Positions 8,487 to 16,162 of a DNA stretch of 64,000 nt are shown one piece after another. The stretch spans positions 1 to 64,000 of the forward strand of contig NZ_JALHKS010000005.1 of assembly GCF_022968825.1 (NCBI RefSeq). Reading direction: 5' to 3'. The first letter of the stretch is position 1. Each line of letters begins with the position of its first letter. Below the pieces are notes generated by a model. The model made no database searches. It was given only the letters and a program-made list of their open reading frames with translations, and had not been told where the DNA came from. The DNA comes from Chryseobacterium salipaludis (GTDB lineage Bacteria; Bacteroidota; Bacteroidia; Flavobacteriales; Weeksellaceae). Both the position numbers and the translations under genes were made by a program.

Positions 8487-8891
8487 TTACTTCTGTGGCC
8501 AGATTCCATCGTAGGAAGAGTTGCCGTAGTCGATCTTCTCAGCGCTTACCACAAAGGATACCTGCATGTTGTCTTCGTTCAGGGCGTCATAATCTACTTC
8601 GTGCTGAATCACGTAGCCGTTTTCCCACTTCAGGGTGGTCAGCGCGCCTTCTTCGTGTGCTTTGTTGAAAGTCACCTCGCCGCTGGTAGGCTTGTACTTG
8701 CCGTTCAGAAGGCTTTCCAGAATGCCGCTGTCTTCAGTAGCTTCCACGGTAATTTTAATCAGCGCATTGTTAGGATCCGAAGCCACGCGTCCGGAAACAT
8801 CCGTAGATCTGGAAACACCATAGTTTAGTTTTAATACTTTCTGTTCGTTGCCGCCGTTGAATTTTAATACGGCTCTTGAATTGTTTGCCAT
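8487..8891 (-). CDS. tssD: T6SS tube protein TssD (Hcp), Bacteroidetes type
   Basis: 134 residues, the usual size for the Hcp-like tube subunit of subtype iii systems. It begins MANNSRAVLKF and has the alternating beta-strand pattern of Hcp, with a STDVSGRVASDP stretch typical of Bacteroidetes TssD. Hexameric rings of this protein stack into the tube pushed out by sheath contraction, with VgrG at its tip. It stands alone between two long non-coding gaps, with a probable terminator after it, so it is likely transcribed on its own. That would suit a protein needed in large amounts. Codon use and GC resemble the structural T6SS genes and not the AT-rich cargo genes. Confidence 0.9.
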   Translation of the reverse strand: MANNSRAVLKFNGGNEQKVLKLNYGVSRSTDVSGRVASDPNNALIKITVEATEDSGILESLLNGKYKPTSGEVTFNKAHEEGALTTLKWENGYVIQHEVDYDALNEDNMQVSFVVSAEKIDYGNSSYDGIWPQK

Positions 8892-8937
8892 GATGGTAGG
8901 TTTTTAAGTGTTATATGAATTGATTTGGTTTTTTAAT

Positions 8938-9145
8938 TCAGAAGTTAGAGGTTAGAGGGTTAGAAATTAGAGGAGACTTGGACTTGTTGAGTTGTTTATT
9001 CGTTGATCTGTTTATCCGTCAATCTGTTTTTCTCTTTTTTCTTTTTTCTTTTTTCTTTCTTCGCTTCAGACTTCCTTCTTCAGACTTCCGGCTTCTGTCC
9101 TCCCGCTTCCGTCTTCTGTCCTCCTGTTTCCTGCTTTCTACATAT
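8938..9145. repeat. Low-complexity tract upstream of tssD
   Basis: Three kinds of simple sequence follow one another: GTTAGAGG/TTAGAAATTAGAGG units (8945-8972), TTGTTGAGTTGTTTAT-like units (8975-9030) and a pyrimidine-rich run with CTTCTGTCCTCC and CAGACTTCC repeated (9060-9140). No convincing reading frame is present. The tssD promoter should lie within or near this tract, but I could not identify it. Confidence 0.55.
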
Positions 9146-9560
9146 CAAACTTACGCGCATCTTTTTCATAAATCAACCAAACGGAGCGAAACTTTGAAAA
9201 GTGTAGTAGTTTTACGACTTTTTATCGGGGATTCCGGGCATGGCGTGCTTTGCAGGTTTGGAAGTGGTGCTGAATTCAGCTGATATTGAAGATGATTTGT
9301 ATGAAGTATAACGTAGAATGTATAATGATAGGCGATGAAAATTGTATGCTGCATGCTGTCAGTTATAAGCAACAGGATTTAAAGAGCACTTATTTAACAG
9401 ATAATTGCGCAGAGGCTTTGCAAGTTGCACCTTGCAACGTGCAGTAACCCACACAGATTCCACAGATTTACACAGATCAACTGCGCACATGCAACAGTTT
9501 ATCTCATACCTCTAACATTAAACCCTGCGCCCCACACCAAAAAAAACAGCCGCTCTGCCC

Positions 9561-9647
9561 GTTCCCGCTGCCCTTGGAAAAAGGCTCCCCTTGCGGCCGC
9601 GATGGAAATGGTTACCCCGCAGGGAGGCGGTGGAGCGCAGCGGAAAC
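9561..9647. other. GC-rich nested palindrome in the tssD-tssF gap
   Basis: An outer pair, GTTCCCGCTGC (9561-9571) with GCAGCGGAAAC (9637-9647), matches at ten of eleven positions. An inner pair, CCCTTGCGG (9588-9596) with CCGCAGGG (9617-9624), matches with one bulged base. The island is much richer in GC than the DNA around it. It could be a REP-like repeat, a structured RNA or an mRNA leader. It has no T run and so is not a classic terminator. Apart from this and the tract at 8938-9145, the gap shows nothing else I can name. Confidence 0.5.
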
Positions 9648-9748
9648 GACCGACCGAGGAGTATGAGTGGACAGCGCGAATTGTCCGCCAAAAAAAATAC
9701 CTTCGATATAAAACCGAAAGCATTTTAGTTGTCTGGATTGGCAAACTA

Positions 9749-11629
9749 CTATAAAATCTCTTTAGTCATGGCAGCTTCTTCCTGAATCGAGACGCGGTAT
9801 TCTACCCCGTCAATTGCTTTTGATTTGATGCTGTTACGCAAAATCTCGGCCTGCTGATCCCAGTATTTGGCACCATAAAAGGCGAAATCCTGTGGTACAA
9901 TGGTAACATCCACGGTGCGTACAAACCCTTCTTTCGGACGATCACTGATCATCGTGCCGCGGCTGACTGTAATTTTCTTCACCTCATTTCGCAAAGCCAT
10001 TTTACAGTAATTGCGAATATCTTCCACTGAAATAATCTTATCCCGCGTGGTCAGTGCGTATTTATATGCCTGAATAGTGTCCGACTGCTTTTGTTCCCGC
10101 ACGCCGCCTGAGGTGGGCGTTACCAATGTGATACTTTGCAGCCTGCGCTGGGAATTGAAAACCGTTCCCGGGCGGATGGCGTTTGCCAGCGGACCATGCG
10201 TCACCCAAAAACTGGCGTAGGTATGCGCAGAATCCTCCAGCGGCTGAATAATGACATAATTGACATCTTCGCGAAGTTCGCGGTTGGCCATTTCCACTTT
10301 CTGCATCAGGCCTTTCATTTTCTCCGAAATTTCACCCAGCACTTCCTTTACCTTATCACGGTTGATAATCGAAAAGGCCGCTACTTCATCACGCAGGAGT
10401 TCCATCAGGTGCGACATCAGGTCAATGGCATTGCGATCAGTGAACCGTTCCATGCCGCCTTTGCGCACAGTGTACAAACCTTTTTCCATATGATCACTGG
10501 GCGTAAAGGGAATTTCTCCGTAGCGGTTGCCCTGCCCGTCGAGCACTTCGTCCACATACAGAAAGAACTCATCCTCCGAGGTATCCAGCGGAATATTATT
10601 TCCCATAATATCCAGCGCGTATTCTGTTTTCTTCCAGGCGCGGTTGTACACAGGGAAAGCATTGGTAACAAATAAAAAGTTTTCCAGAATTTCAGCAGTG
10701 AACTGTGGCGGGAATTCCAGGGTCAGCCACAGCAGCTTTTTCCCCCGGTAGGTATCCCAGACGGCCGTTCCGTCATCCAGTTCATCAGGCAGGGCGACCT
10801 CGGTATTTTTCATGGTGTTCCGCGAGAAACCGCTGATCTCAATAAAACGGTCATGATAAATTCCTTTGATGTCCTGCCGGATTTTATGATGCAGCGATTG
10901 CTCTTCGAAAATACCTTCAAAGCCTTCCTTCAGCGGAGAATCGGCGTAGGTCAGGCCGTGCGCCACTTGTAGTTCCTCGGATCCGTGATATACCCGAACG
11001 TGCGGCAGGAGCCGATAGACAAAATCCACATGTTCAAAGGTAGGATTGGAGGCATACAAAGCAAGACGCTCAGGAAATTTCTCTGATTCATAAGCAGATA
11101 AATCAATTCCTAATTTCATGGTTCGATACGCTTCCACCTGCACAGGAAGCCGCGCCACCGGCAGTTTATTTAACTGCTCATCAATACTGTACACTGTATT
11201 GCCGGCCACCATGAGCACTGTCTGTGCACGGATAAGTTCCACGTGATCTACCGCTGTCAGCGAAATATTGACCTGCCGGTCCGAACGGTCTTTCTGCAAA
11301 GTGTTCACCTGTTTTTTGGTAAAGAATTCACTGTGCGCGAGCAACAGCTGCCGGTCTTCCGAGGGAGCACAAAAGGCAATGGCATGCGCGGGCGACGGGT
11401 GAGCATATCGGGAAGGAGTCAGCAGCCGGGCGAGCTTTTCGAGAATGCGGCCGTTGATGGTCTGAATTTCATTATTTGCCTTAAAGACTTCTGTACTGAA
11501 CGCATCAATGAGCAATTTCACAAAAGGGTCCAGCGACTGTATATTTTTTACGCCCCACAGCTGGGTTGCATTTTGCAGCATGCGGGCCTGTATAGCTTCC
11601 TTAGAATAATTTTGTCTGATAATATTCAT
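9749..11629 (-). CDS. tssF: T6SS baseplate subunit TssF
   Basis: 626 residues, normal for TssF, a wedge component of the T6SS baseplate that joins the tube and sheath to the VgrG hub. The N-terminus (YSKEAIQARMLQNATQLWG, then DPFVKLLIDAFSTEV) and the LTPSRYAHPSPAHAI stretch around residues 90-105 fit the family. No membrane segment or signal peptide is visible, as expected for a cytoplasmic baseplate part. It follows tssE after 15 bases on the same strand, and the two products act together. Its usual partner TssG is not in this window. An 857-base gap lies downstream. Confidence 0.88.
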   Translation of the reverse strand: MNIIRQNYSKEAIQARMLQNATQLWGVKNIQSLDPFVKLLIDAFSTEVFKANNEIQTINGRILEKLARLLTPSRYAHPSPAHAIAFCAPSEDRQLLLAHSEFFTKKQVNTLQKDRSDRQVNISLTAVDHVELIRAQTVLMVAGNTVYSIDEQLNKLPVARLPVQVEAYRTMKLGIDLSAYESEKFPERLALYASNPTFEHVDFVYRLLPHVRVYHGSEELQVAHGLTYADSPLKEGFEGIFEEQSLHHKIRQDIKGIYHDRFIEISGFSRNTMKNTEVALPDELDDGTAVWDTYRGKKLLWLTLEFPPQFTAEILENFLFVTNAFPVYNRAWKKTEYALDIMGNNIPLDTSEDEFFLYVDEVLDGQGNRYGEIPFTPSDHMEKGLYTVRKGGMERFTDRNAIDLMSHLMELLRDEVAAFSIINRDKVKEVLGEISEKMKGLMQKVEMANRELREDVNYVIIQPLEDSAHTYASFWVTHGPLANAIRPGTVFNSQRRLQSITLVTPTSGGVREQKQSDTIQAYKYALTTRDKIISVEDIRNYCKMALRNEVKKITVSRGTMISDRPKEGFVRTVDVTIVPQDFAFYGAKYWDQQAEILRNSIKSKAIDGVEYRVSIQEEAAMTKEIL

Positions 11630-11644
11630 ACACTCTTCAAAAAG

Positions 11645-12085
11645 TTAATCGATTGACATAGGACTTAAAAACAATTCCGTAGAAAAACTGAAGTTCTCGC
11701 CGGTTTCGCGCATTTTCGCATTGATGGCGACCCGCACTTTCTTTTTTACCTCGGTGAAATTCCGGGTTTCATAGCTGTGTTCCACATAATTAATATCTGC
11801 TGAAACATGTGCCTCTGTCAGCCGGGGTTCATAATCCCTGATCTGCCGCTGCAGGCTTTTGATGAAAATATTTTCCCAGGCGGCCGAGGACACGCCATTA
11901 TCAAACTCCACCTCCCAGACATCATTCCCATACTGCGGATCGTAGCGGTTTTCGCCTTTCTTGGTAATAATCAGCAGCATGATATTCTGGGCAATACTCT
12001 CGCCGGTACTGCACGTTGCTATATTGCCGTCGCTGGTCATGGCGGCGCGCGGATCGAAAGGCATTCTGTAATTCGTATTATCCAT
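11645..12085 (-). CDS. tssE: T6SS baseplate subunit TssE (gp25-like)
   Basis: 146 residues of the GPW/gp25 family. The characteristic middle, NIMLLIITKKGENRYDPQYG, matches the gp25 region that starts sheath assembly on the baseplate. The EPR motif of phage gp25 appears as YEPRLTEAHV at about residues 85-94. Its start codon overlaps the stop of the transglycosylase gene by one base (TAATG), and tssF follows after 15 bases, so these genes form one tightly packed operon. The protein is cytoplasmic. The identification is firm at family level. Confidence 0.88.
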   Translation of the reverse strand: MDNTNYRMPFDPRAAMTSDGNIATCSTGESIAQNIMLLIITKKGENRYDPQYGNDVWEVEFDNGVSSAAWENIFIKSLQRQIRDYEPRLTEAHVSADINYVEHSYETRNFTEVKKKVRVAINAKMRETGENFSFSTELFLSPMSID

Positions 12086-12960
12086 TATTCATTACTGTTT
12101 AAAGAAGCGGTAAGGATTTCATTTTTTGTTAACTGAAAGTCCAGCATTTTCTCACGCGGCAGATAAAAAACACTTTGCCCTTTTTCAGCCAGTGCCTGTT
12201 CTATGCCGGGATTCCAGCCAAGCAGAGTACTGAGCTCGATGTCCAGACGCTCTGCAATTACGGTTAAATCGAAAGCACCATTTAAAACAATCTCCGAAAG
12301 TTTACCGCTATTTTTGGTAAAAGGTTTGCCGGGTTTCTGAACAGTTTTCTGCGCTACGGCAGCCGGAGCCGTTCCGGTCTTATGGTAATCTGCCAGCACA
12401 GCCTGCAGTTCGCCCGTAGCATAACTCGCGTTCAGAAACTTTTTCACGTGCATCTGCGTTTCTGCTGGCAGAAAGGGTGCAAAATCAGTGTAGCGTTTGG
12501 ACCCGGCTGCAGACATCGCCTTGGCAATATTTCCTTCGCCACAATTATAAGCGGCTACCACTGTCACCCAGTTTCCGTATTTATTATACAGATTAATGAG
12601 AGAGTTAACAGCCGTGCGGGTACTCTTGTACATATCCGAACGGTCTTCTTCGGACAAGCCATACTGCTGGGCATGTGGGGTCATGAACTGCCAGACCCCT
12701 CTGGCACCGGCAGTGGAAACAGCCTGATGATCCAAACCGGATTCAATGATGGCCAGATTCCGCATAAACTTAGGAATCTTGCGCTGCGCAAAAGTATATT
12801 CTATCAGGCTGACGAGCTGTTTGTTGCTGCGAATCACCTGCTGATATTTTCGCACACTGCGCTCCGACGTATCGGTGGCCGTTAGTTGTGCTGATAAACT
12901 ACTGCTGCAGAGAAGTAATAAAAAAATACAGCAGCGGTATATTACTTTTTTATTTTTCAT
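12085..12960 (-). CDS. Lytic transglycosylase (SLT domain) in the T6SS operon
   Basis: 291 residues with an N-terminal signal peptide ending around SSSLSAQ, so exported. An SLT/MltD-like domain follows (about 40-180) with the catalytic Glu in NLAIIESGLDHQA and the family motifs AGARGVWQFM and VVAAYNCGEGN. The C-terminus resembles a LysM-like segment (DLTVIAERLDIELSTLLGWNPG). The enzyme should cleave peptidoglycan glycan strands in the periplasm. It lies between tssH and tssE with 13 and -1 base spacing, so it probably opens the wall locally for T6SS assembly, as MltE does in other bacteria. A toxin role is less likely because no immunity gene adjoins it. Confidence 0.85.
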   Translation of the reverse strand: MKNKKVIYRCCIFLLLLCSSSLSAQLTATDTSERSVRKYQQVIRSNKQLVSLIEYTFAQRKIPKFMRNLAIIESGLDHQAVSTAGARGVWQFMTPHAQQYGLSEEDRSDMYKSTRTAVNSLINLYNKYGNWVTVVAAYNCGEGNIAKAMSAAGSKRYTDFAPFLPAETQMHVKKFLNASYATGELQAVLADYHKTGTAPAAVAQKTVQKPGKPFTKNSGKLSEIVLNGAFDLTVIAERLDIELSTLLGWNPGIEQALAEKGQSVFYLPREKMLDFQLTKNEILTASLNSNE

Positions 12961-12973
12961 AGTAAGCGTTCAA

Positions 12974-15436
12974 TTACATATCCCAGGTCAGTTCCTGTTT
13001 TTCAGTATCCCAGCCAATCGAAAGCTTTTGGCCATGCTGCAGTTCTTCGCGAACAATCAGGCGGGAAATGGGTCGTGCCAACTGTGAACGGATGACACCC
13101 GAAATTTGCCGCGCGCCATATTTACTGCTAAAGCCGTTTAAGGCGAGGTTTTTCACAGCTTCCTCACTTATTTCCAGTTGCATCCCAAGGCGTTCCAGCG
13201 AGTGCCGCAAAGCTTTGAGCTGAATATTAAAGATGTTAACCGCCATTTCCTCTGTAATCGGTGAAAACGGAATAATTTCTGTAATCCGGGCCAGGAATTC
13301 GGGACGGAAACGCCCGGACTCATTCATGATCCGAAGTAAATCCTTGGAAGGGGGAATTTCCTTTCTTTCGAAATACTGCACAATTTCCTCGCTGCCGATA
13401 TTGGACGTAAATAATATAAGCGCATTACTAAAGTCTCCTTCCTTTCCGAGTTTATCATGGATTTTTCCTTCGTCCATAATCTGTAGAAAGACATCGAACA
13501 CGGAACCGTGTGCTTTTTCAATCTCATCGAACAGAACCACTGCGTATGGCTGCTGACGAATTTTGTTAACGAGCATTCCTCCTTCCTCATAGCCCACGTA
13601 TCCGGGCGGCGCACCATACAGAAGCGCGGCTGAATGCTCTTCCTTAAATTCCGACATGTCAAACCGGATCATTGCTTTTTCATCATTAAACAACAATTCA
13701 GCGATGGATTTGGCAAGTTCTGTTTTTCCGGTACCGGTAGGACCCAGCAGAAAAAAGGAACCGATTGGCTGGCCGGGTTTGTTCAGGCCGCTGCGGTTTT
13801 CAATAATCGCGTCGGAAATAGTTTTGAGTGCATGATTCTGACCTACGACGCGCTTCATGAGCAGCTCTTCCATATTCAGCAGTTTCTCCTTTTCACCAGC
13901 CTGAATTTTCCCGATCGGAATGCCGGTTTTGGCAGCCATCACCGCAGCCAGTTCCAGACTGCTCACCTGCTCCCGTTCTATCGCGGCATATTCTTCCAGT
14001 TCTTTAAAAATCGAATCAATGCGTTGCTGCAGTTCTTCAGAAGGCATCGCGTCGTCCAACTCCGGTTGCTCTTTCAAAGAACCCCAAAGAATCGGACTTA
14101 ATTTATCTTCGAGCGTACGGTAATGCCAAAGCAACTCATCAGTTTCCGCCTTACTTTCCAAGAGTTGGTCATAGGTTTCTTTCCATCGCTGCAATTCGGT
14201 TTGCGACATTTCACCCAGCATCCGTACGGAAGCCATGGTTCTGTCTAGAAGATCAATGGCAGAATCCGGCAACTTTTTCCCTTTGGAATACCGCTTGGCA
14301 AGTTTTACACAGTCCGGCAAAGCGGCGGGATCCACTTTCACCTGATGATGATCACAGTAACCAGGCAATACTTCTTCAATCATTTTAACACAAGCCGTAT
14401 CGGCAGGCTCTTCCACCTTTAACACCTCGAAACGGCGGTTAAAGGCGCGTTCTGGCTCGATAATCTTGCGATACTCTTCTTCCGTGGTAGATCCGATCAC
14501 CGTAATTTCGCCGCGGGCAAGTTCCGGTTTCAGCAAATTCGCCACATTGCCGTAACTGCCTTTGCTGTCCAGCAGCGCATGAATTTCATCAATAAACAAA
14601 ATGGCTTTGCCCAGCTTTTTGCAATCGTTGATTACTTTTTTAAGACGGTCTTCCACTTCACCTTTATAGGAAGCGCCAGCCATTAAAGCGCCGGTATCCA
14701 GTTCATACAATACCGCGTTCTGCAGCAGCGCCGGCATATTCCCCGCCAGCATCTGCATGGCAAACCCCTCCACGAGAGCTGTTTTACCGACACCGGGCTC
14801 GCCAACAATGATTACATTGGGTTTAGTTCGCCGGCACAGAATTTCCACCAACATCCGCTGTTCACGGTCGCGTCCGATAATGCGGTCTAACTTCCCACTG
14901 CGTGCCTGCTCTATTTTATCGACACAATATGCATCCAGGGCAGGTGTGGCTGAATCTTGCTGCAGTCCGGAAAAGACCTGCTGTTCTGTATTTTTAACTG
15001 CATTATCCTCTCCGCGATAATAATTTAAAATTTCATGCTCCCGAACCGGCAATGACTTGAGTTCCTGAGCAGAAAAAGCGACACCGGATTTCGTAACGGC
15101 TGTAAGAATACATAAAGCTGAAATCTCGTCCAGGCCGAGTTTAATACGGACCTCGTCTGCTTCTTCGAGGATATCATCGATGGCGTCATCCGGTTCGGGT
15201 TCCTGCACCATGCGTCCTGATTTGGGATATTCTTCAATCCGCACTTCGGACCACTCATAAATGTAGGCCGGATCTTTACCCAGTGTTACCAGGAAATCTT
15301 TTAACCCGATGTTGTTGTGCATTAAAGCCTGCAGAAGATGCGGAGCACCAAAGGTGGAATTGTAATTTTCGCGCGCGAGCGACTGTGCGATGTGGAACAG
15401 TTCCTTGACTGTTTCATTGGTAATTAATACGCTCAT
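12974..15436 (-). CDS. tssH: T6SS AAA+ ATPase TssH (ClpV)
   Basis: 820 residues. A Clp N-domain covers about 1-140, followed by two AAA+ modules. The first Walker A is GEPGVGKT at 212-219 with LFIDEIHAL as Walker B; the second is GPTGTGKT at about 563-570 with VLFDEIEKAH. A coiled middle region lies between them. It is placed as the sheath-disassembling ATPase and not ClpB because it sits in a T6SS operon and is shorter than ClpB, which is usually near 860 residues. It recycles contracted TssB/TssC sheaths in the cytoplasm. It is the first gene of the run of minus-strand T6SS genes here; the tRNA gene and housekeeping genes lie upstream. Confidence 0.9.
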   Translation of the reverse strand: MSVLITNETVKELFHIAQSLARENYNSTFGAPHLLQALMHNNIGLKDFLVTLGKDPAYIYEWSEVRIEEYPKSGRMVQEPEPDDAIDDILEEADEVRIKLGLDEISALCILTAVTKSGVAFSAQELKSLPVREHEILNYYRGEDNAVKNTEQQVFSGLQQDSATPALDAYCVDKIEQARSGKLDRIIGRDREQRMLVEILCRRTKPNVIIVGEPGVGKTALVEGFAMQMLAGNMPALLQNAVLYELDTGALMAGASYKGEVEDRLKKVINDCKKLGKAILFIDEIHALLDSKGSYGNVANLLKPELARGEITVIGSTTEEEYRKIIEPERAFNRRFEVLKVEEPADTACVKMIEEVLPGYCDHHQVKVDPAALPDCVKLAKRYSKGKKLPDSAIDLLDRTMASVRMLGEMSQTELQRWKETYDQLLESKAETDELLWHYRTLEDKLSPILWGSLKEQPELDDAMPSEELQQRIDSIFKELEEYAAIEREQVSSLELAAVMAAKTGIPIGKIQAGEKEKLLNMEELLMKRVVGQNHALKTISDAIIENRSGLNKPGQPIGSFFLLGPTGTGKTELAKSIAELLFNDEKAMIRFDMSEFKEEHSAALLYGAPPGYVGYEEGGMLVNKIRQQPYAVVLFDEIEKAHGSVFDVFLQIMDEGKIHDKLGKEGDFSNALILFTSNIGSEEIVQYFERKEIPPSKDLLRIMNESGRFRPEFLARITEIIPFSPITEEMAVNIFNIQLKALRHSLERLGMQLEISEEAVKNLALNGFSSKYGARQISGVIRSQLARPISRLIVREELQHGQKLSIGWDTEKQELTWDM

Positions 15437-15879
15437 ATTTCTTTATTGTGATTTGGATGGATAATACTAAGCCGTACAATATCCAAATATAATAAATAAA
15501 CCGTAGCATTAATACCTTTAATTACTATTCATTAAAAAGGAATTACCATATCTGTCGATAATTTGAGAAATTGATGCTAAATAAAAAAATCTAGTAGAAT
15601 GCCGAAACAAAGGTTCAGAGCTCACATTAAATGAAGATTTAAGATATTTCAGGCAAGGTGTTTTAGTGAATAGGCCGAAATATAGCTTTCCAGACTGCAA
15701 CTTAATACGCTACTGAATCTCTTGACATTAAAATTGGAAAGTTAGAAAGTAATTTCAGAACTTCCAGTGAATCAATATTGCCGTTTTATATTGTCAAATT
15801 ATTTTGCTTTAAAATATATACTTTCGTCTTAAGGCATTTTAATATTTACCGACTACATTTTAATAATCTCTTCTCAAAC

Positions 15880-15935
15880 GGAAGGAATTGAACCCGTGTC
15901 CGCCGTGGCAGATATAAATCCTGACATTTGAACCG
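15880..15935 (-). other. tRNA-like remnant next to tRNA(CAU)
   Basis: On the minus strand this stretch contains CACGGGTTCAATTCC, identical over 15 bases to the T-arm of the intact tRNA at 15977-16050. It is preceded by CAGGATTTATATCTG, which recalls an anticodon arm. The stems do not close properly, so it is not a working tRNA. It may be a decayed duplicate or the mark left by an element that integrated at a tRNA gene. The rest of the 15437-15976 gap shows no gene I would support. Confidence 0.4.
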
Positions 15936-15941
15936 ATAAAA

Positions 15942-15974
15942 AATAAAAAAAGTCCAGTCTTTCGACTGGACTTT
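15942..15974 (-). terminator. Rho-independent terminator of the tRNA gene
   Basis: AAAGTCCAGT (15949-15958) and ACTGGACTTT (15965-15974) form a perfect ten-base stem with a six-base loop. On the minus strand it is followed by a T-rich run. It begins two bases after the tRNA 3' end. Confidence 0.9.
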
Positions 15975-15976
15975 AG

Positions 15977-16050
15977 TAGCGAAGACGGGAATTGAACCCG
16001 TGACCTCAGGGTTATGAATCCTGCGCTCTAACCATCTGAGCTACCTCGCC
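15977..16050 (-). tRNA. tRNA with anticodon CAU, elongator-Met type
   Basis: A 74-base cloverleaf on the minus strand: acceptor stem GGCGAGG pairing with CTTCGCT (with G-U pairs), D-arm GCTCAGATGGTTAGAGC, anticodon loop TTCATAA with CAT in the centre, and T-arm ACGGGTTCAATTCCCGT. The discriminator is A and the CCA end is not encoded. CAU anticodons occur in initiator Met, elongator Met and lysidine-modified Ile tRNAs. The standard paired acceptor start argues against initiator; elongator Met is favoured but Ile2 is not excluded. Confidence 0.93.
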
Positions 16051-16127
16051 ATTCACATTAACCGATATTCTAAAGCAAGAAAACAGCGCTGTTCACACAT
16101 CCTTCATTGCCCTTGAATAAGGTGGTG

Positions 16128-16158
16128 CAAATATAGAACTATTTTATGAGCGTGCAAA
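16128..16158 (-). promoter_or_regulatory. Bacteroidetes-type promoter for the tRNA gene
   Basis: On the minus strand TTTG (16155-16158) and TATATTTG (16128-16135) stand exactly 19 bases apart, matching the TTTG-N19-TAnnTTTG consensus of the primary sigma factor in this phylum. Transcription would start about 70 bases before the tRNA, leaving a leader to be processed. Confidence 0.75.
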
Positions 16159-16162
16159 GAAA

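Noticed and set aside
9036-9140. Pyrimidine-rich repeat as a coding region (open frames at 8978-9283)
   Set aside because: The translation is low-complexity Phe/Leu/Ser caused by the repeat; no homologous domain.
9499-9744. 81-residue minus-strand frame in the tssD-tssF gap
   Set aside because: It runs through the palindromic GC-rich island, has biased residues (Pro, Arg, Phe) and no start signal. The DNA structure explains the open frame better.
15518-15700. 60-residue minus-strand frame upstream of tssH
   Set aside because: Unremarkable composition, no recognisable family and no operon context; likely chance.
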